Source: Ketobacter sp964016105
GTDB taxonomy: Bacteria > Pseudomonadota > Gammaproteobacteria > Pseudomonadales > Ketobacteraceae
DNA length: 64,000 nucleotides
Reading direction: 5' to 3'
Assembly (NCBI GenBank): GCA_964016105.1
Contig: CAXHEX010000006.1
Span: 1 to 64,000 of the forward strand
Position numbers and translations under genes: made by a program. Each line of letters starts with the position of its first letter. The stretch's first letter is position 1. The notes beneath the pieces were generated by a model. It saw nothing but the letters and a program-made list of their open reading frames with translations, was not told the origin of the DNA and did no database searches. This document shows positions 24,675-33,457 of the stretch, one piece after another.

Positions 24675-26279
24675 ATGATGAGTTGGCTTTCAGCGTTATA
24701 TCGCAACGGGTTTATGTTTTGTATGGCTTTGGGTGTGTTGGCTTGCAAGCCAATGGCAACGGTATTTGTGGAGACACCGGTTGGTACCATTGGCGGAATT
24801 GAAAAGAAATCCACCCAGCAGTTCTTAGGGATTCCCTATGCCAAGCCACCAGTAGGGGAGTTACGCTGGCGGGAAGCGCTACCCCTGCCACCCTTTGAGG
24901 AGGTTTACCAGGCCACGCAGCCGGGGACACGCTGCATTCAGTTCGCCCAGGGTACGGAGTCTTTGGCGGCCAGCGAAGATTGTTTGTTTCTTAATATCTG
25001 GCGCCCTACAGGGGCAAATACGCCAACAGAAAATAGCAATCTGCCCGTGATGTTGTTTATCCATGGTAGTGCATTTGCCTTTGGTTCCAGCAATGAAGTG
25101 CTGTGGGACGGTAGTCAGCTTGCGTCGGCCCACAATGTCATCGTAGTAACCATGAATTACCGTTTGGGTTATCTGGGATTTTTGTCGCTTCCTGAGCTTA
25201 CTCAGGAGTCAGGTCATTCTGGCAACTATAGTTTTTACGATCAGCAAATGGCGCTGAAGTGGGTCCATAACAATATTCGTGCCTTCGGTGGGGACCGCAA
25301 TCGTATTATGTTGTTTGGTCAATCTGCGGGTGCCATGAGTACCTGTATGCATTTGGCATCGGATGATAGCTCGCCCCTTATTTATTCTGCTGCCATCGCC
25401 AGTGGCTTTTGTCTCGACAAGGTTTTGACTCAAGAACAAGCAGAAGAGTTTGGTTCCACTTTTGCGGTTAATGCGGGTTGCCCGCAACAAAATCCTCTGG
25501 AGTGTTTGAGAGAAAAGTCCATAGAAGAAATTGACCAGGCGCTGGTGGCTTCGGGAATAAAGGATCGATTGTTTGCTCCCAATCCAGCGCTACCGGTGAT
25601 TCCTGTTGTGGATGGGAAATTTATTGATCGACAACCCAGAGAAAAATTAGCGGCGGGGGCATTTTCTGGTAAATCTGTGATCATCGGTGCCACACCTGAA
25701 GAAGGCACGATATTTTTTATCACCCACCCTCCTATTGCTGACGAGGCTGCTTATCTCGAATTACTTGAATCCGAATACGGCCACAGGGCAGGAGATGTTG
25801 CAGCTCTGTATCCGTTCGACGCCTATAAAACTGGCCGCGGCGCATACGCGGCCCTGAGCGGAGATCGTTTTTTTAGTTGTAATGCCAAAGGCACAGCGAA
25901 CGTGTTAGATCAAGGCGGAGCTGAAGTTTATTTCTTTGAGTTTAACCAATGGATTAGCCCTTTGCTGCCCAGATTGTTTGGCGCCCTAGGGTTTGAAACC
26001 GGGCCTATTCACGGCGCAGAGTTATTGTATTTGTTTTCCTATGACCTTTCATCATCAAATCTAAAGCCAGAAACGGCCTATGTAGCAAAACTCATGCAAT
26101 CTTATTGGGTGAATCAAGCCAGCAACGGCACACCTAATAGCGGGGATTTGCCTCAGTGGCCCGCTTATACCCGAGATGCTTTCTCCTACCTGAAATTGGA
26201 TTCTGATCCCCAGGTGAAAGCCAATTTGAAAGCAGAAAAATGCGCCTTACTGAATTCTTTGCCACTGATACACATTTAA
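24675..26279 (+). CDS. lipoprotein type-B carboxylesterase
   Basis: This 534-residue alpha/beta hydrolase has a lipoprotein signal: the lipobox VLAC places the lipidated Cys at residue 24. The type-B carboxylesterase features are LGIPYAKPPVGELRWR near the N-terminus, EDCLFLNIWRP, the oxyanion-hole HGSAF, nucleophile elbow FGQSAGA (Ser217), an acidic residue region ATPEEGTIF, and the late catalytic His in GPIHGAELLYLF. It would hydrolyse carboxylic esters at the outer membrane or periplasm. I choose the second-codon-pair ATG at 24675, which gives a normal lipoprotein N-terminus; the frame could start at 24657. It is downstream of the operator array and 34 bases before the first quinoprotein-like gene, so probably an operon. 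Confidence 0.9.
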   Translation: MMSWLSALYRNGFMFCMALGVLACKPMATVFVETPVGTIGGIEKKSTQQFLGIPYAKPPVGELRWREALPLPPFEEVYQATQPGTRCIQFAQGTESLAASEDCLFLNIWRPTGANTPTENSNLPVMLFIHGSAFAFGSSNEVLWDGSQLASAHNVIVVTMNYRLGYLGFLSLPELTQESGHSGNYSFYDQQMALKWVHNNIRAFGGDRNRIMLFGQSAGAMSTCMHLASDDSSPLIYSAAIASGFCLDKVLTQEQAEEFGSTFAVNAGCPQQNPLECLREKSIEEIDQALVASGIKDRLFAPNPALPVIPVVDGKFIDRQPREKLAAGAFSGKSVIIGATPEEGTIFFITHPPIADEAAYLELLESEYGHRAGDVAALYPFDAYKTGRGAYAALSGDRFFSCNAKGTANVLDQGGAEVYFFEFNQWISPLLPRLFGALGFETGPIHGAELLYLFSYDLSSSNLKPETAYVAKLMQSYWVNQASNGTPNSGDLPQWPAYTRDAFSYLKLDSDPQVKANLKAEKCALLNSLPLIHI

Positions 26280-26313
26280 TTTAAGCCCTAATCCCTTTGC
26301 AGGAATTTACGTT

Positions 26314-28014
26314 ATGAAAATAATAACTATTTCCAGGCTGATAAAATTTGCTATTTTATCGCTAAGTTCTCTTTACTTGGCTGGCTGCGATATTCCAAAA
26401 ATTGAGGAGCCCCCCGCCTATCCACCTCAGTGCATCGATACTGTTGATCGGTCCTCACCATTGCTCAGTAATGGCTTTGGGTTTGATTTGGGTAATACCC
26501 GTAATCAAGCCAGCGGTCTTGATGCATCCAACGTGGAAAATCTAAGCCTTGGTTTAGCCCACGCCGCCTACAGTTATCCAGGCAAGCGAGGCGCACCGGC
26601 AGTGACAGAACAAGTCATATTCTTTTCGTCCGGTTTGGATATTGTTGCCATGAACCGTACTTCCGGTTGCGTTTATTGGTCAACTCGGGGGGATGAGGTT
26701 CCACCAAATGCTATTCTTGGCCATAACATAATGCGCTCGTCTTCAATTCTCTATATTAATGACAATCCGGATCAACCGGCATTGATCATTGCCGGGGATA
26801 ATTTGGGTACCCTATATGCATTCAATGCGGAAACAGGGGATATTCTGTGGAAGCGCTTTATAGGAACTGACCAGAAACACCACTGGGTGACCGGTGGATT
26901 TCAGTATTACGATGGTGCTCTTTATGTCCCGGTTGGCAGTAAAGAAGCCATTGTATCCATGGTTGAATTGCCTTTGTGTTGCAACAGTCATGGTTTACTG
27001 CAAAAAGTAGATGCTTACACCGGCGAAACCATTTGGACTTATCATACCACTGCAGAGCCAAGCTTTCAGGTTGGGGCTTTCCACCGTGGGCCTAACGGTG
27101 CCACTATCTGGAGTGTTCCAGCGATTGATCCTGAAAGGAACACCGTTTATGTAGGCACAGGGCAAAACTTTACTCCGCCAATAACTGATACCTCGGACGC
27201 TATCATAGCGTTGAATATGGATGACGGCAGTGAACGCTGGATCTTCCAGGCCTATGACGATGATGCCTGGACTGCGGCTTGTGAAATCCCGATTAAACCT
27301 TTCAATGCTGATTGCGTTCAACCGGCGGGACACGACTTTGATTTCGGTGCGCCACCTATGCTGGTGCAGCTTGCCGATGGCAATCAGTCAGTGATAGCCG
27401 GCAGCAAGGGCGGAGGCGTTTATTCCTTGAATCCGGATACGGGCGAGTTGAATTGGCATAACCAGGTGGGTGTGGGAAGCGCACTGGGAGGTATTCACTG
27501 GGGAATGGCAGCGGATGATCATCGTGTTTATGTTCCTGTTGCCGACGCCTTTGTCAACAAAACCTCAGGGATCCTGATAATTAGATCTCTGCTCAATGGA
27601 ACGCAAGTACAGCCGCTAGAAGGCGGTGCTCCCGGTATTCATGCGCTCAATCTTATCACTGGTGAGACGGAATGGTATGTGTCTCCTCAGCACTTGTATA
27701 AAGGAGAACGTTACACTTCCATTTTTTCCGCTGCGATTTCTGTGACAAACGACATTCTATTTGCCGGGTCTCTTGACGGTCATGTGATTGCGTTGAGCAG
27801 CCGCGATGGTGAAGAACTCTGGCGCTATGATTCCAGTCAGCCGTTTGTGGACGTGGCTGGAATCAGCAGCCATGGTGGTGCTATTGATTCCGTTGGCCCC
27901 ATTCCCGCTGGAGACACCCTTATATTGAATTCAGGCTACAGTAACTTCGGCGGTGTTGATGCCTATCAGGCAGGGCCGGGTAATGGGTTGTTGCTATTTC
28001 AACCTCAAGATTGA
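26314..28014 (+). CDS. PQQ-dehydrogenase-like beta-propeller lipoprotein, copy 1
   Basis: This 566-residue lipoprotein (lipobox LAGC, Cys25) has an eight-bladed propeller with PQQ-like repeats ending in W: SGCVYWSTRG, GDILWKRFIG, GETIWTYHTT, GSERWIFQAYDDDAW, GELNWHNQVG and GEELWRYDSSQ. A vicinal cysteine pair, Cys222-Cys223, recalls the adjacent-Cys disulfide at the PQQ site of quinoprotein alcohol dehydrogenases. VYVGTGQNFTPPI occupies the place of the GTGN segment, and FQAYDDDAW the usual Asp-Trp region. It lacks a haem domain. It may oxidise an alcohol released by the upstream esterase (inference), or be a non-catalytic propeller. It follows the esterase by 34 bases and has a close paralogue directly downstream. 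Confidence 0.78.
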   Translation: MKIITISRLIKFAILSLSSLYLAGCDIPKIEEPPAYPPQCIDTVDRSSPLLSNGFGFDLGNTRNQASGLDASNVENLSLGLAHAAYSYPGKRGAPAVTEQVIFFSSGLDIVAMNRTSGCVYWSTRGDEVPPNAILGHNIMRSSSILYINDNPDQPALIIAGDNLGTLYAFNAETGDILWKRFIGTDQKHHWVTGGFQYYDGALYVPVGSKEAIVSMVELPLCCNSHGLLQKVDAYTGETIWTYHTTAEPSFQVGAFHRGPNGATIWSVPAIDPERNTVYVGTGQNFTPPITDTSDAIIALNMDDGSERWIFQAYDDDAWTAACEIPIKPFNADCVQPAGHDFDFGAPPMLVQLADGNQSVIAGSKGGGVYSLNPDTGELNWHNQVGVGSALGGIHWGMAADDHRVYVPVADAFVNKTSGILIIRSLLNGTQVQPLEGGAPGIHALNLITGETEWYVSPQHLYKGERYTSIFSAAISVTNDILFAGSLDGHVIALSSRDGEELWRYDSSQPFVDVAGISSHGGAIDSVGPIPAGDTLILNSGYSNFGGVDAYQAGPGNGLLLFQPQD

Positions 28015-28034
28015 AGCTGCCACTCCATTGCGTC

Positions 28035-28066
28035 TAGGCTCCACTGCGTCTAAGTAGTAGAGCCTA
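28035..28066 (+). other. inverted repeat between the two quinoprotein-like genes
   Basis: TAGGCTC (28035-28041) and GAGCCTA (28060-28066) are 7-base arms with an 18-base spacer, followed by a pyrimidine-rich CTTCTCGTTTTT. It may attenuate transcription between the paralogues. The long loop makes this a weak call. Confidence 0.35.
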
Positions 28067-28153
28067 CTTCTCGTTTTTACCCCCTGGTTTTGTATTCTTC
28101 TAGACTCAGCCCCGCAAGTAAAAGAGAATAAAAATAAAAAAGGGGCATAACTT

Positions 28154-29863
28154 ATGAACTTAACAATTCTGAAGCCTATAGTAATCGGTTTTGTGCCATT
28201 GCTGATGGCGGTACTTCTCAGTGGCTGTGATACGTCAAAAATTGAAGAACCCCCATCTTATCCGCCTCAATGTAATGATGCAGTGGATCGCACTTCGCCT
28301 TTGCTGAGTAATGGATTTGGTTTTGATCTGGGCAATACTCGTAATCAATCAAGCAACCTCTTTGCGGAAAACGTTGCTAATTTGGATTTAAACTTTGCTC
28401 ACGCAGCTTTTAGTTACCCTGGTAAGCGTGGTGCTCCTGCGGTCACTGAACAGGCCATATTCTTTTCCTCCGGTCTGGATATTGTGGCCATGAATCGCTC
28501 GTCCGGCTGCCTTTACTGGTCATTTCGCGGAGAAGAAGTACCACCCCATTTACTACTGGGGCCCAATATTATCCGCTCTTCGTCGATTTATTTGGTTAAT
28601 GATGACAGTGAACAACCGGCTTTGGTGATTGCAGGAGATAACAAAGGTATTTTGTATGCAGTGAATGCGGAAACTGGGCAAATGGTATGGCAGCGCTTTA
28701 TCGGCACAGATGAAAAACACCACATCGTGACCGGCGGCTTTCAATACTATGATGGAGCGTTGTATGTGCCCGTTAGCAGCAACGAGGCGTTGATTTCGAT
28801 TCTTGAGTTACCTGTATGTTGTACCAGTCATGGTCTACTGCAAAAAATTGATGTTTATAGTGGTGAGACAATATGGACCTACCACACCACGGAAGAAGCC
28901 ACACTCCAGCCCGGTGGCTCCCACCGTGGACCTAATGGCGCTACGGTATGGAGTGTTCCTGCCATCGATCCCCAGCGCAATTCGGTGTACATCGGGACCG
29001 GTCAAAACCTGACGCCACCCATTACCAAAACCTCTGATGCAATCATTGCTTTAAATATGGATGACGGCAGTGAGCGCTGGAGCTTTCAGGCCTATGATGA
29101 TGACGCCTGGAACGCGACCTGTGAAATTCCGTTTAAGGCCCTAAGCAAGGACTGCATTCAACCGGCGGGCTATGATTTTGATTTTGGTGCACCGCCCATA
29201 TTGGTGAAACTGGAAAATGGAAGTGACGCAGTTATTGCGGGCAGCAAAGGTGGTGGCGTGTATTCTCTTAATCCGGACAGTGGTGAACTCAACTGGTACA
29301 ACCAGGTAGGGGTAGGTAGTGCTCTGGGTGGGGTGCACTGGGGAATGGCTGCCGATGATCAGCGGGTGTATGTGCCCGTGGCAGACGCCTTCATAAATAG
29401 TACCTCTGTCGCGACGGTTATCGATTCATTGCTCAATGGAACCAAGGTGGAACCATTAACGGGCGGTGCGCCGGGTATTCATGCCCTGAATCTCGTCAAC
29501 GGGAATACGGAATGGACTGTGTCTCCCCAGCACCTCCATGAAGGCGGGTATTTCACCTCCATCTTTTCTGCAGCCATATCCGTGACCAATGACATTATTT
29601 TTGCCGGTTCATTGGATGGTCATGTTCTTGCCCTAAATAAAGCCGATGGCCGGGAACTATGGCGCTATGATTCCGCCCAACCCTTTACGGATGTGGCGGG
29701 GATCACTAGCCATGGTGGTTCCATTGATTCTGTTGGCCCTATTCCCGCTGGTGATACTTTGCTATTGAATTCCGGTTACAGCAACTATGGAGGTATTGAT
29801 GCCTATCAGGCCGGGCCGGGTAATGGGCTGTTGGTTTTTAAATCAAATCAATCAGTGGACTAA
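28154..29863 (+). CDS. PQQ-dehydrogenase-like beta-propeller lipoprotein, copy 2
   Basis: This 569-residue paralogue of the preceding gene is colinear over its whole length. It has lipobox LSGC (Cys25), the shared N-terminus SKIEEPPSYPPQC, PQQ-like blades and the same vicinal Cys222-Cys223 pair (PVCCTSHG). Differences are spread evenly, which suggests an old tandem duplication with both copies kept under selection rather than a recent one. The gap to copy 1 is 139 bases and contains a weak inverted repeat. An AGAGAATAAAAATAAAAAAGGGG stretch ahead of the ATG supplies the ribosome-binding site. Substrate differences between the copies cannot be judged. Its stop is four bases from the convergent telA stop. 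Confidence 0.78.
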   Translation: MNLTILKPIVIGFVPLLMAVLLSGCDTSKIEEPPSYPPQCNDAVDRTSPLLSNGFGFDLGNTRNQSSNLFAENVANLDLNFAHAAFSYPGKRGAPAVTEQAIFFSSGLDIVAMNRSSGCLYWSFRGEEVPPHLLLGPNIIRSSSIYLVNDDSEQPALVIAGDNKGILYAVNAETGQMVWQRFIGTDEKHHIVTGGFQYYDGALYVPVSSNEALISILELPVCCTSHGLLQKIDVYSGETIWTYHTTEEATLQPGGSHRGPNGATVWSVPAIDPQRNSVYIGTGQNLTPPITKTSDAIIALNMDDGSERWSFQAYDDDAWNATCEIPFKALSKDCIQPAGYDFDFGAPPILVKLENGSDAVIAGSKGGGVYSLNPDSGELNWYNQVGVGSALGGVHWGMAADDQRVYVPVADAFINSTSVATVIDSLLNGTKVEPLTGGAPGIHALNLVNGNTEWTVSPQHLHEGGYFTSIFSAAISVTNDIIFAGSLDGHVLALNKADGRELWRYDSAQPFTDVAGITSHGGSIDSVGPIPAGDTLLLNSGYSNYGGIDAYQAGPGNGLLVFKSNQSVD

Positions 29864-29867
29864 TTAT

Positions 29868-30959
29868 TCACGAAGAGGTCCGCTCTATGGAACTGTGAGC
29901 CGCCGCCAAGGTATCTTTTAATTGGCTTTCCATCTGTTTCAGTTCCAATTCCGCTGCGGCCCGTTTTTGCTTGCCTTCATCGGCAATTTGCAGGGACTCT
30001 TCAATGGTTGAGATCAAATTGGCATTGGCAACTTTTATGGCTTCGATATCAAACACGCCGCGCTCGTTTTGTTCACGCACAGTGCGGTTTGCCTGACGTA
30101 AGTTGTCGGCATTTTTGGTAAGCAGCTCGTTAGTGAGGTCGTTTACTGCCTGGATTGAATTAGCGGCTTCCTGGGACCGTTGGATGGTCACTGCCTGGGC
30201 CAGTTGGGTTTCCCAGAGAGGGACCGTATTCACCATGGCGGAGCTGATGCGAGTCACCAGCGCCTTGTCGTTTTCTTGTACCAAACGAATGGAGGGCAGG
30301 GATTGCATGGTCACTTGCCGGGTCAATCTTAGGTCGTGAAGCCTGCGTTCCAGGTCGTCTCGCAGGGCGCGAAAGTCACGCAGTTTTTGTGCTGCCAGTA
30401 AATCATCGCCATTGTCTGCGGTTTTTTGTAACTGGGGAATGGTTTCGTTATCAATAGTGAGCAGTTTTGCTTCACCGGCCTTGATGTATAAAGAGAGTTC
30501 ATGGAAAAACGCCAACGTTTTATCATAGAGCTTGTCCAGGCTTTTTATATCTTTGAGCAGCGTAGTTTCATGTTGCACAAGGTCGTTGCTGATGCTGTCG
30601 ATCTGATCGCGCACCTTGTCATAGCGGGACATAAACTCTGCAATGGGCTTGGTTTTTCCCAGCAGGCGTTCCCACCAACTTTGTTTACGATTAGGGTCTA
30701 ACTCCTGAACCGAAAATCCCTTTAGGGAAAGGACCATTTCCCGCAGGCTATCGCCAGCGTTGCCCACGTCTTTACTGCGCACATCCCCCAGCATTTGCTG
30801 GCTGATGGCCTGCAGCTCGGTTTGAGCTTCGGCACCAAAGCGTATGATCGACTGGGAATTAGTAAAGTCCAACTCCTTCAGTTTGGTTTCCACCAGAGCT
30901 TGTGTTTCTGCCGTGTCATCAAGTTCCACTGCTGGCGTTTGATCCGGGGTGTCGCTCAT
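29868..30959 (-). CDS. TelA-family toxic-anion-resistance protein
   Basis: This 363-residue cytoplasmic, mostly helical protein matches the TelA/KlaA family: SIIRFGAEAQTELQAISQQML near the start, LGKTKPIAEFMSRYDKVRDQIDSISNDLVQHETTLLKDIKSLDKLY in the middle, and TMQSLPSIRLVQENDKALVTRISSAMVNTVPLWETQLAQA as the most conserved segment. The family was named for tellurite resistance and also occurs in envelope-stress and antibiotic-tolerance loci; the mechanism is unclear. It follows the XpaC-like gene by 22 bases, the usual order of this pair. The final helices are rich in Glu and Lys and may form a coiled coil. Confidence 0.92.
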   Translation of the reverse strand: MSDTPDQTPAVELDDTAETQALVETKLKELDFTNSQSIIRFGAEAQTELQAISQQMLGDVRSKDVGNAGDSLREMVLSLKGFSVQELDPNRKQSWWERLLGKTKPIAEFMSRYDKVRDQIDSISNDLVQHETTLLKDIKSLDKLYDKTLAFFHELSLYIKAGEAKLLTIDNETIPQLQKTADNGDDLLAAQKLRDFRALRDDLERRLHDLRLTRQVTMQSLPSIRLVQENDKALVTRISSAMVNTVPLWETQLAQAVTIQRSQEAANSIQAVNDLTNELLTKNADNLRQANRTVREQNERGVFDIEAIKVANANLISTIEESLQIADEGKQKRAAAELELKQMESQLKDTLAAAHSSIERTSS

Positions 30960-30981
30960 GCTTATGCCTCAAAATTAAGTT

Positions 30982-31845
30982 TTAAATGTCTTGCTTGATG
31001 CGCTCGCGCAGCACTTCAACTTCCACATCCAGATCGCTACGATCATTTTGCAATAGAGTCTCTTTTTGACGAATAAATCGCGTCTGCAAGTCTGACAATA
31101 GTTGTTGATAGTCGTTCACCTCGGCGGTAGAGCCGTGGGCCTTAAGTTTAGCCAGTTTTACCGTAGCATCGCGGGCGCCTTGTAAGTAAACATACATAAA
31201 CTTACGGGCTCTGTGCAGATCTCTAGGGTCTTTTTCGATGGCTCTAAATATGCTGCTTGCCTCTGCCACCAACCGTTGCACTTGCTGTTGTAGCGCGTAG
31301 TTAGAGAAGCTCTTCGATGCGGCTAAGGTTTCTTGCATCAATCGCTCACCTCTTTCCAGAGCTTCCAGTAAGCGTTTGGCTTCGTTGGGGGAATAGCCAT
31401 CCAAGCCTTTGGCGGACATGGGGTCCAGACCGAAACTAATGCTGTGTAAAAGCGCCGCTGCTAAGGAATAGATCGCTGCATTGGCAGGATCGTTCATCAT
31501 AGGTTCAAACCCAAACAGGCTGGTCACCGCAACAGCCAACCCAGTGGTAATGGTGGCGAATAGCTTTCGTGGAAAGGCGGGTGGCTTCGCCACTTCCCGT
31601 TCGTTGTAGGCGTGCTCGGCTTTTTGGCCTTCCACCAGTAACCACGCAGCTAGAAAGAACAGGGCGAATCCACCGAAGCGGCCAACCATTTCCATAGCAC
31701 TACCAGTAAAGGTGGAATACACCCCCATAAAGAACAGGGGGATTGGCACGATAAATAACGTTCTGGCCCTGAGTAACAGCTTTGTGGAAACGAATTTTCG
31801 AACATCCTTAAAGGTTTGCTGAGCCTGTTGGACCGGATCCGTCAC
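30982..31845 (-). CDS. XpaC-like membrane protein (5-bromo-4-chloroindolyl phosphate hydrolysis family), GTG start
   Basis: This protein of about 287 residues has three hydrophobic helices (about residues 20-80 and 100-120) and then a long helical cytoplasmic part typical of XpaC: ANRLLEALERGERLM-like, IFRAIEKDPRDLHRARKFMYVYLQGARDATVKLAKL, and a final coiled region. XpaC proteins regularly precede TelA; the hydrolase name comes from an old assay and the true role is unknown. The open frame runs back to 31944, but those residues overlap a better small gene. I place the start at the GTG at 31845, whose bases overlap the TGA of that peptide (GTGA), giving tight coupling. Confidence 0.8.
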   Translation of the reverse strand: MTDPVQQAQQTFKDVRKFVSTKLLLRARTLFIVPIPLFFMGVYSTFTGSAMEMVGRFGGFALFFLAAWLLVEGQKAEHAYNEREVAKPPAFPRKLFATITTGLAVAVTSLFGFEPMMNDPANAAIYSLAAALLHSISFGLDPMSAKGLDGYSPNEAKRLLEALERGERLMQETLAASKSFSNYALQQQVQRLVAEASSIFRAIEKDPRDLHRARKFMYVYLQGARDATVKLAKLKAHGSTAEVNDYQQLLSDLQTRFIRQKETLLQNDRSDLDVEVEVLRERIKQDI

Positions 31846-31925
31846 GAAGCGCCCCCAAATATGACCACCAGGATAACGATAACCAACACCAAAAACGCCA
31901 GACCACGAAGGATTAAACCTGCCAT
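31842..31925 (-). CDS. 27-residue single-helix membrane peptide upstream of xpaC
   Basis: This short frame encodes MAGLILRGLAFLVLVIVILV and seven further residues (VIFGGAS). It is one hydrophobic helix with a single Arg near the N-terminus. Its ATG is preceded by GCGAGG with a spacing of about eight bases, a better ribosome-binding site than anything upstream of the long XpaC frame. Its TGA overlaps the proposed xpaC GTG, a classic stop-start junction. It therefore looks like the first gene of a three-gene leftward unit with xpaC and telA. It may be a membrane partner, or a leader whose translation sets xpaC expression. I do not recognise a family. Confidence 0.55.
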   Translation of the reverse strand: MAGLILRGLAFLVLVIVILVVIFGGAS

Positions 31926-32127
31926 AATTAACCTCGCTGTTCATTCGGTTGCTAGATTACAGGGTCTTGGGGTGCCCGTCTATGTGGGCTTTGGTTGTTA
32001 TTTGAACAGGTTGGTGGCTTGGTTTTACCTTTGTGGGTAAGGCCCGTTGCTCGAATTTAGTAGTTCAACCCGCTTCACCTAATGTAAGCTGGTTAGATGG
32101 TTTATTGATCAGCTTCGGAGGGCAAAT

Positions 32128-33000
32128 TTGTCCCCCAATATATTTGCTTTATACAGCGGCGTGGCGCTTATCTGGGGTTCCACCTGGATTGCCATAACCC
32201 TTCAGCTGGGTGTGGTGGACCCCATGATATCGGTTATTTATCGATTTGGTCTGGCTGCATTGTTGATGTTGCTGTGGTGTGGCTGGCGCCGTATAAATCT
32301 AAAATTGACCCTTTCTCAACACTTATGGGTAGGGCTCCAAGGTACTTTGCTTTTTGGCCTGAACTATTGGGTGCTTTATGTGGCATCACAATATGTCACC
32401 AGCGGGTTGATTGCGGCAGTATTCACCTGCATTGTTTTTTTTAACGCCCTTATTTCCCGGGTTTTCTTATCCAGCCCCATCAGACCACGAGTAATCGCCG
32501 GTGGCGTATTGGGATTATTGGGGGTAGGGCTGCTTTTCCACGGTGAACTTACCCAAGTGAGCCTGACTGAATCCAGTTTATTGGGATTGGGGTTGGCTTT
32601 ATTGGCCACATTGCTAGCGTCATTCGGAAATGTGGTGGCGGCCAAAAACGTCAGCAGCAACCAATCTATTACCGCAGTTAACGCTTGGGCAATGGTGTAC
32701 GGCACCGTTACCATGGTGATGGTGGCAGGTGTGCTTGGCGTACCCTATAACTTTGATTTCCGCCCCACCTACGCACTGTCACTGCTTTATCTCGCCTTTT
32801 TCGGGAGTGTGCTTACTTTTGCCGGATATCTTCGCTTGATTGAAACCTTGGGTCCGGATAAAGCGGCTTACATGAGCATGTTGGTGCCGGTGATTGCACT
32901 TGTTTTTTCTTCCCTGTTTGAGGGGTTTGCGTGGAGTCTCACTGCTGGAATAGGACTGATCTGTATTCTGTTGGGAAATTGGGTGGGCCTACGGCGTTAG
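32128..33000 (+). CDS. EamA/DMT-family transporter, TTG start
   Basis: This 290-residue inner-membrane protein has ten predicted helices in two EamA repeats. WGSTWIAITLQLGVVDPMISVIYRFGLAALLML is the first repeat signature. The second repeat runs from about residue 150, with ALLATLLASFGNVVAAKNVS and GSVLTFAGYLRLIETLGPDKAAYMSMLVPVIAL. Such proteins export amino acids or other metabolites. The TTG start is supported by CGGAGGG six bases upstream. It is divergent from the telA unit, with about 200 bases between them. The substrate is unknown. Confidence 0.9.
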   Translation: MSPNIFALYSGVALIWGSTWIAITLQLGVVDPMISVIYRFGLAALLMLLWCGWRRINLKLTLSQHLWVGLQGTLLFGLNYWVLYVASQYVTSGLIAAVFTCIVFFNALISRVFLSSPIRPRVIAGGVLGLLGVGLLFHGELTQVSLTESSLLGLGLALLATLLASFGNVVAAKNVSSNQSITAVNAWAMVYGTVTMVMVAGVLGVPYNFDFRPTYALSLLYLAFFGSVLTFAGYLRLIETLGPDKAAYMSMLVPVIALVFSSLFEGFAWSLTAGIGLICILLGNWVGLRR

Positions 33001-33121
33001 GCTCCGGCTCCGTTATTTAAATTGGACATAAGCTAATCGCGCTTATGGATAATTAATATCATCTTTAGAAAAGGTGCACGTACACTTATTGAACTGAGTT
33101 ACGTTTTGTTGAACGTGGTAT

Positions 33122-33364
33122 ATGGAAGTACGTAGCGGAGAACAAAACAAATCCTGGTATCGTTCGGATCGCTTTTTTAAAGTTAATGGCGAATGGTATT
33201 TTTCAACCCGCGAGAAAGTCGATGTTGGGCCATTTTCTTCAAGGGAAAATGCCAATACCGGATTAACTCTCTTTATTGAAAGTATGCAACATCCCCAACC
33301 CAGTATAGAGACCGCGGCCAGTGTGGCTGTTAACGGTGCTTGGGCATGGACTCATTTTCATTAG
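33122..33364 (+). CDS. small DUF6316-like protein
   Basis: This 80-residue soluble protein has RSGEQNKSWYRSDRFFKVNGEWYFSTREKVDVGPFSSRENANTGL, written here as two parts: residues 4-22 (RSDRFFKVNGEWYFSTRE core) and the VGPF turn near residue 39. This pattern of short proteins with an RSDRFF...WYFSTRE core is widespread in marine Gammaproteobacteria and I recall it as DUF6316. The function is unknown. It appears monocistronic between the EamA gene and cti. No signal peptide or membrane helix is seen, and the ribosome-binding site is weak. Confidence 0.65.
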   Translation: MEVRSGEQNKSWYRSDRFFKVNGEWYFSTREKVDVGPFSSRENANTGLTLFIESMQHPQPSIETAASVAVNGAWAWTHFH

Positions 33365-33457
33365 GTCTTAATCTCTGTTCTAGTGTTTTTTTATGGTCTG
33401 ATGTTTCCTGTTTCGCTAATTTGGCTGTGATGTGATTCAATTAGGGACTTTCCCTGG

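Noticed and set aside
31846..31944. N-terminal extension of the XpaC-like protein
   Set aside because: The extension is not hydrophobic or family-like, lacks a ribosome-binding site and overlaps a better-supported membrane peptide.
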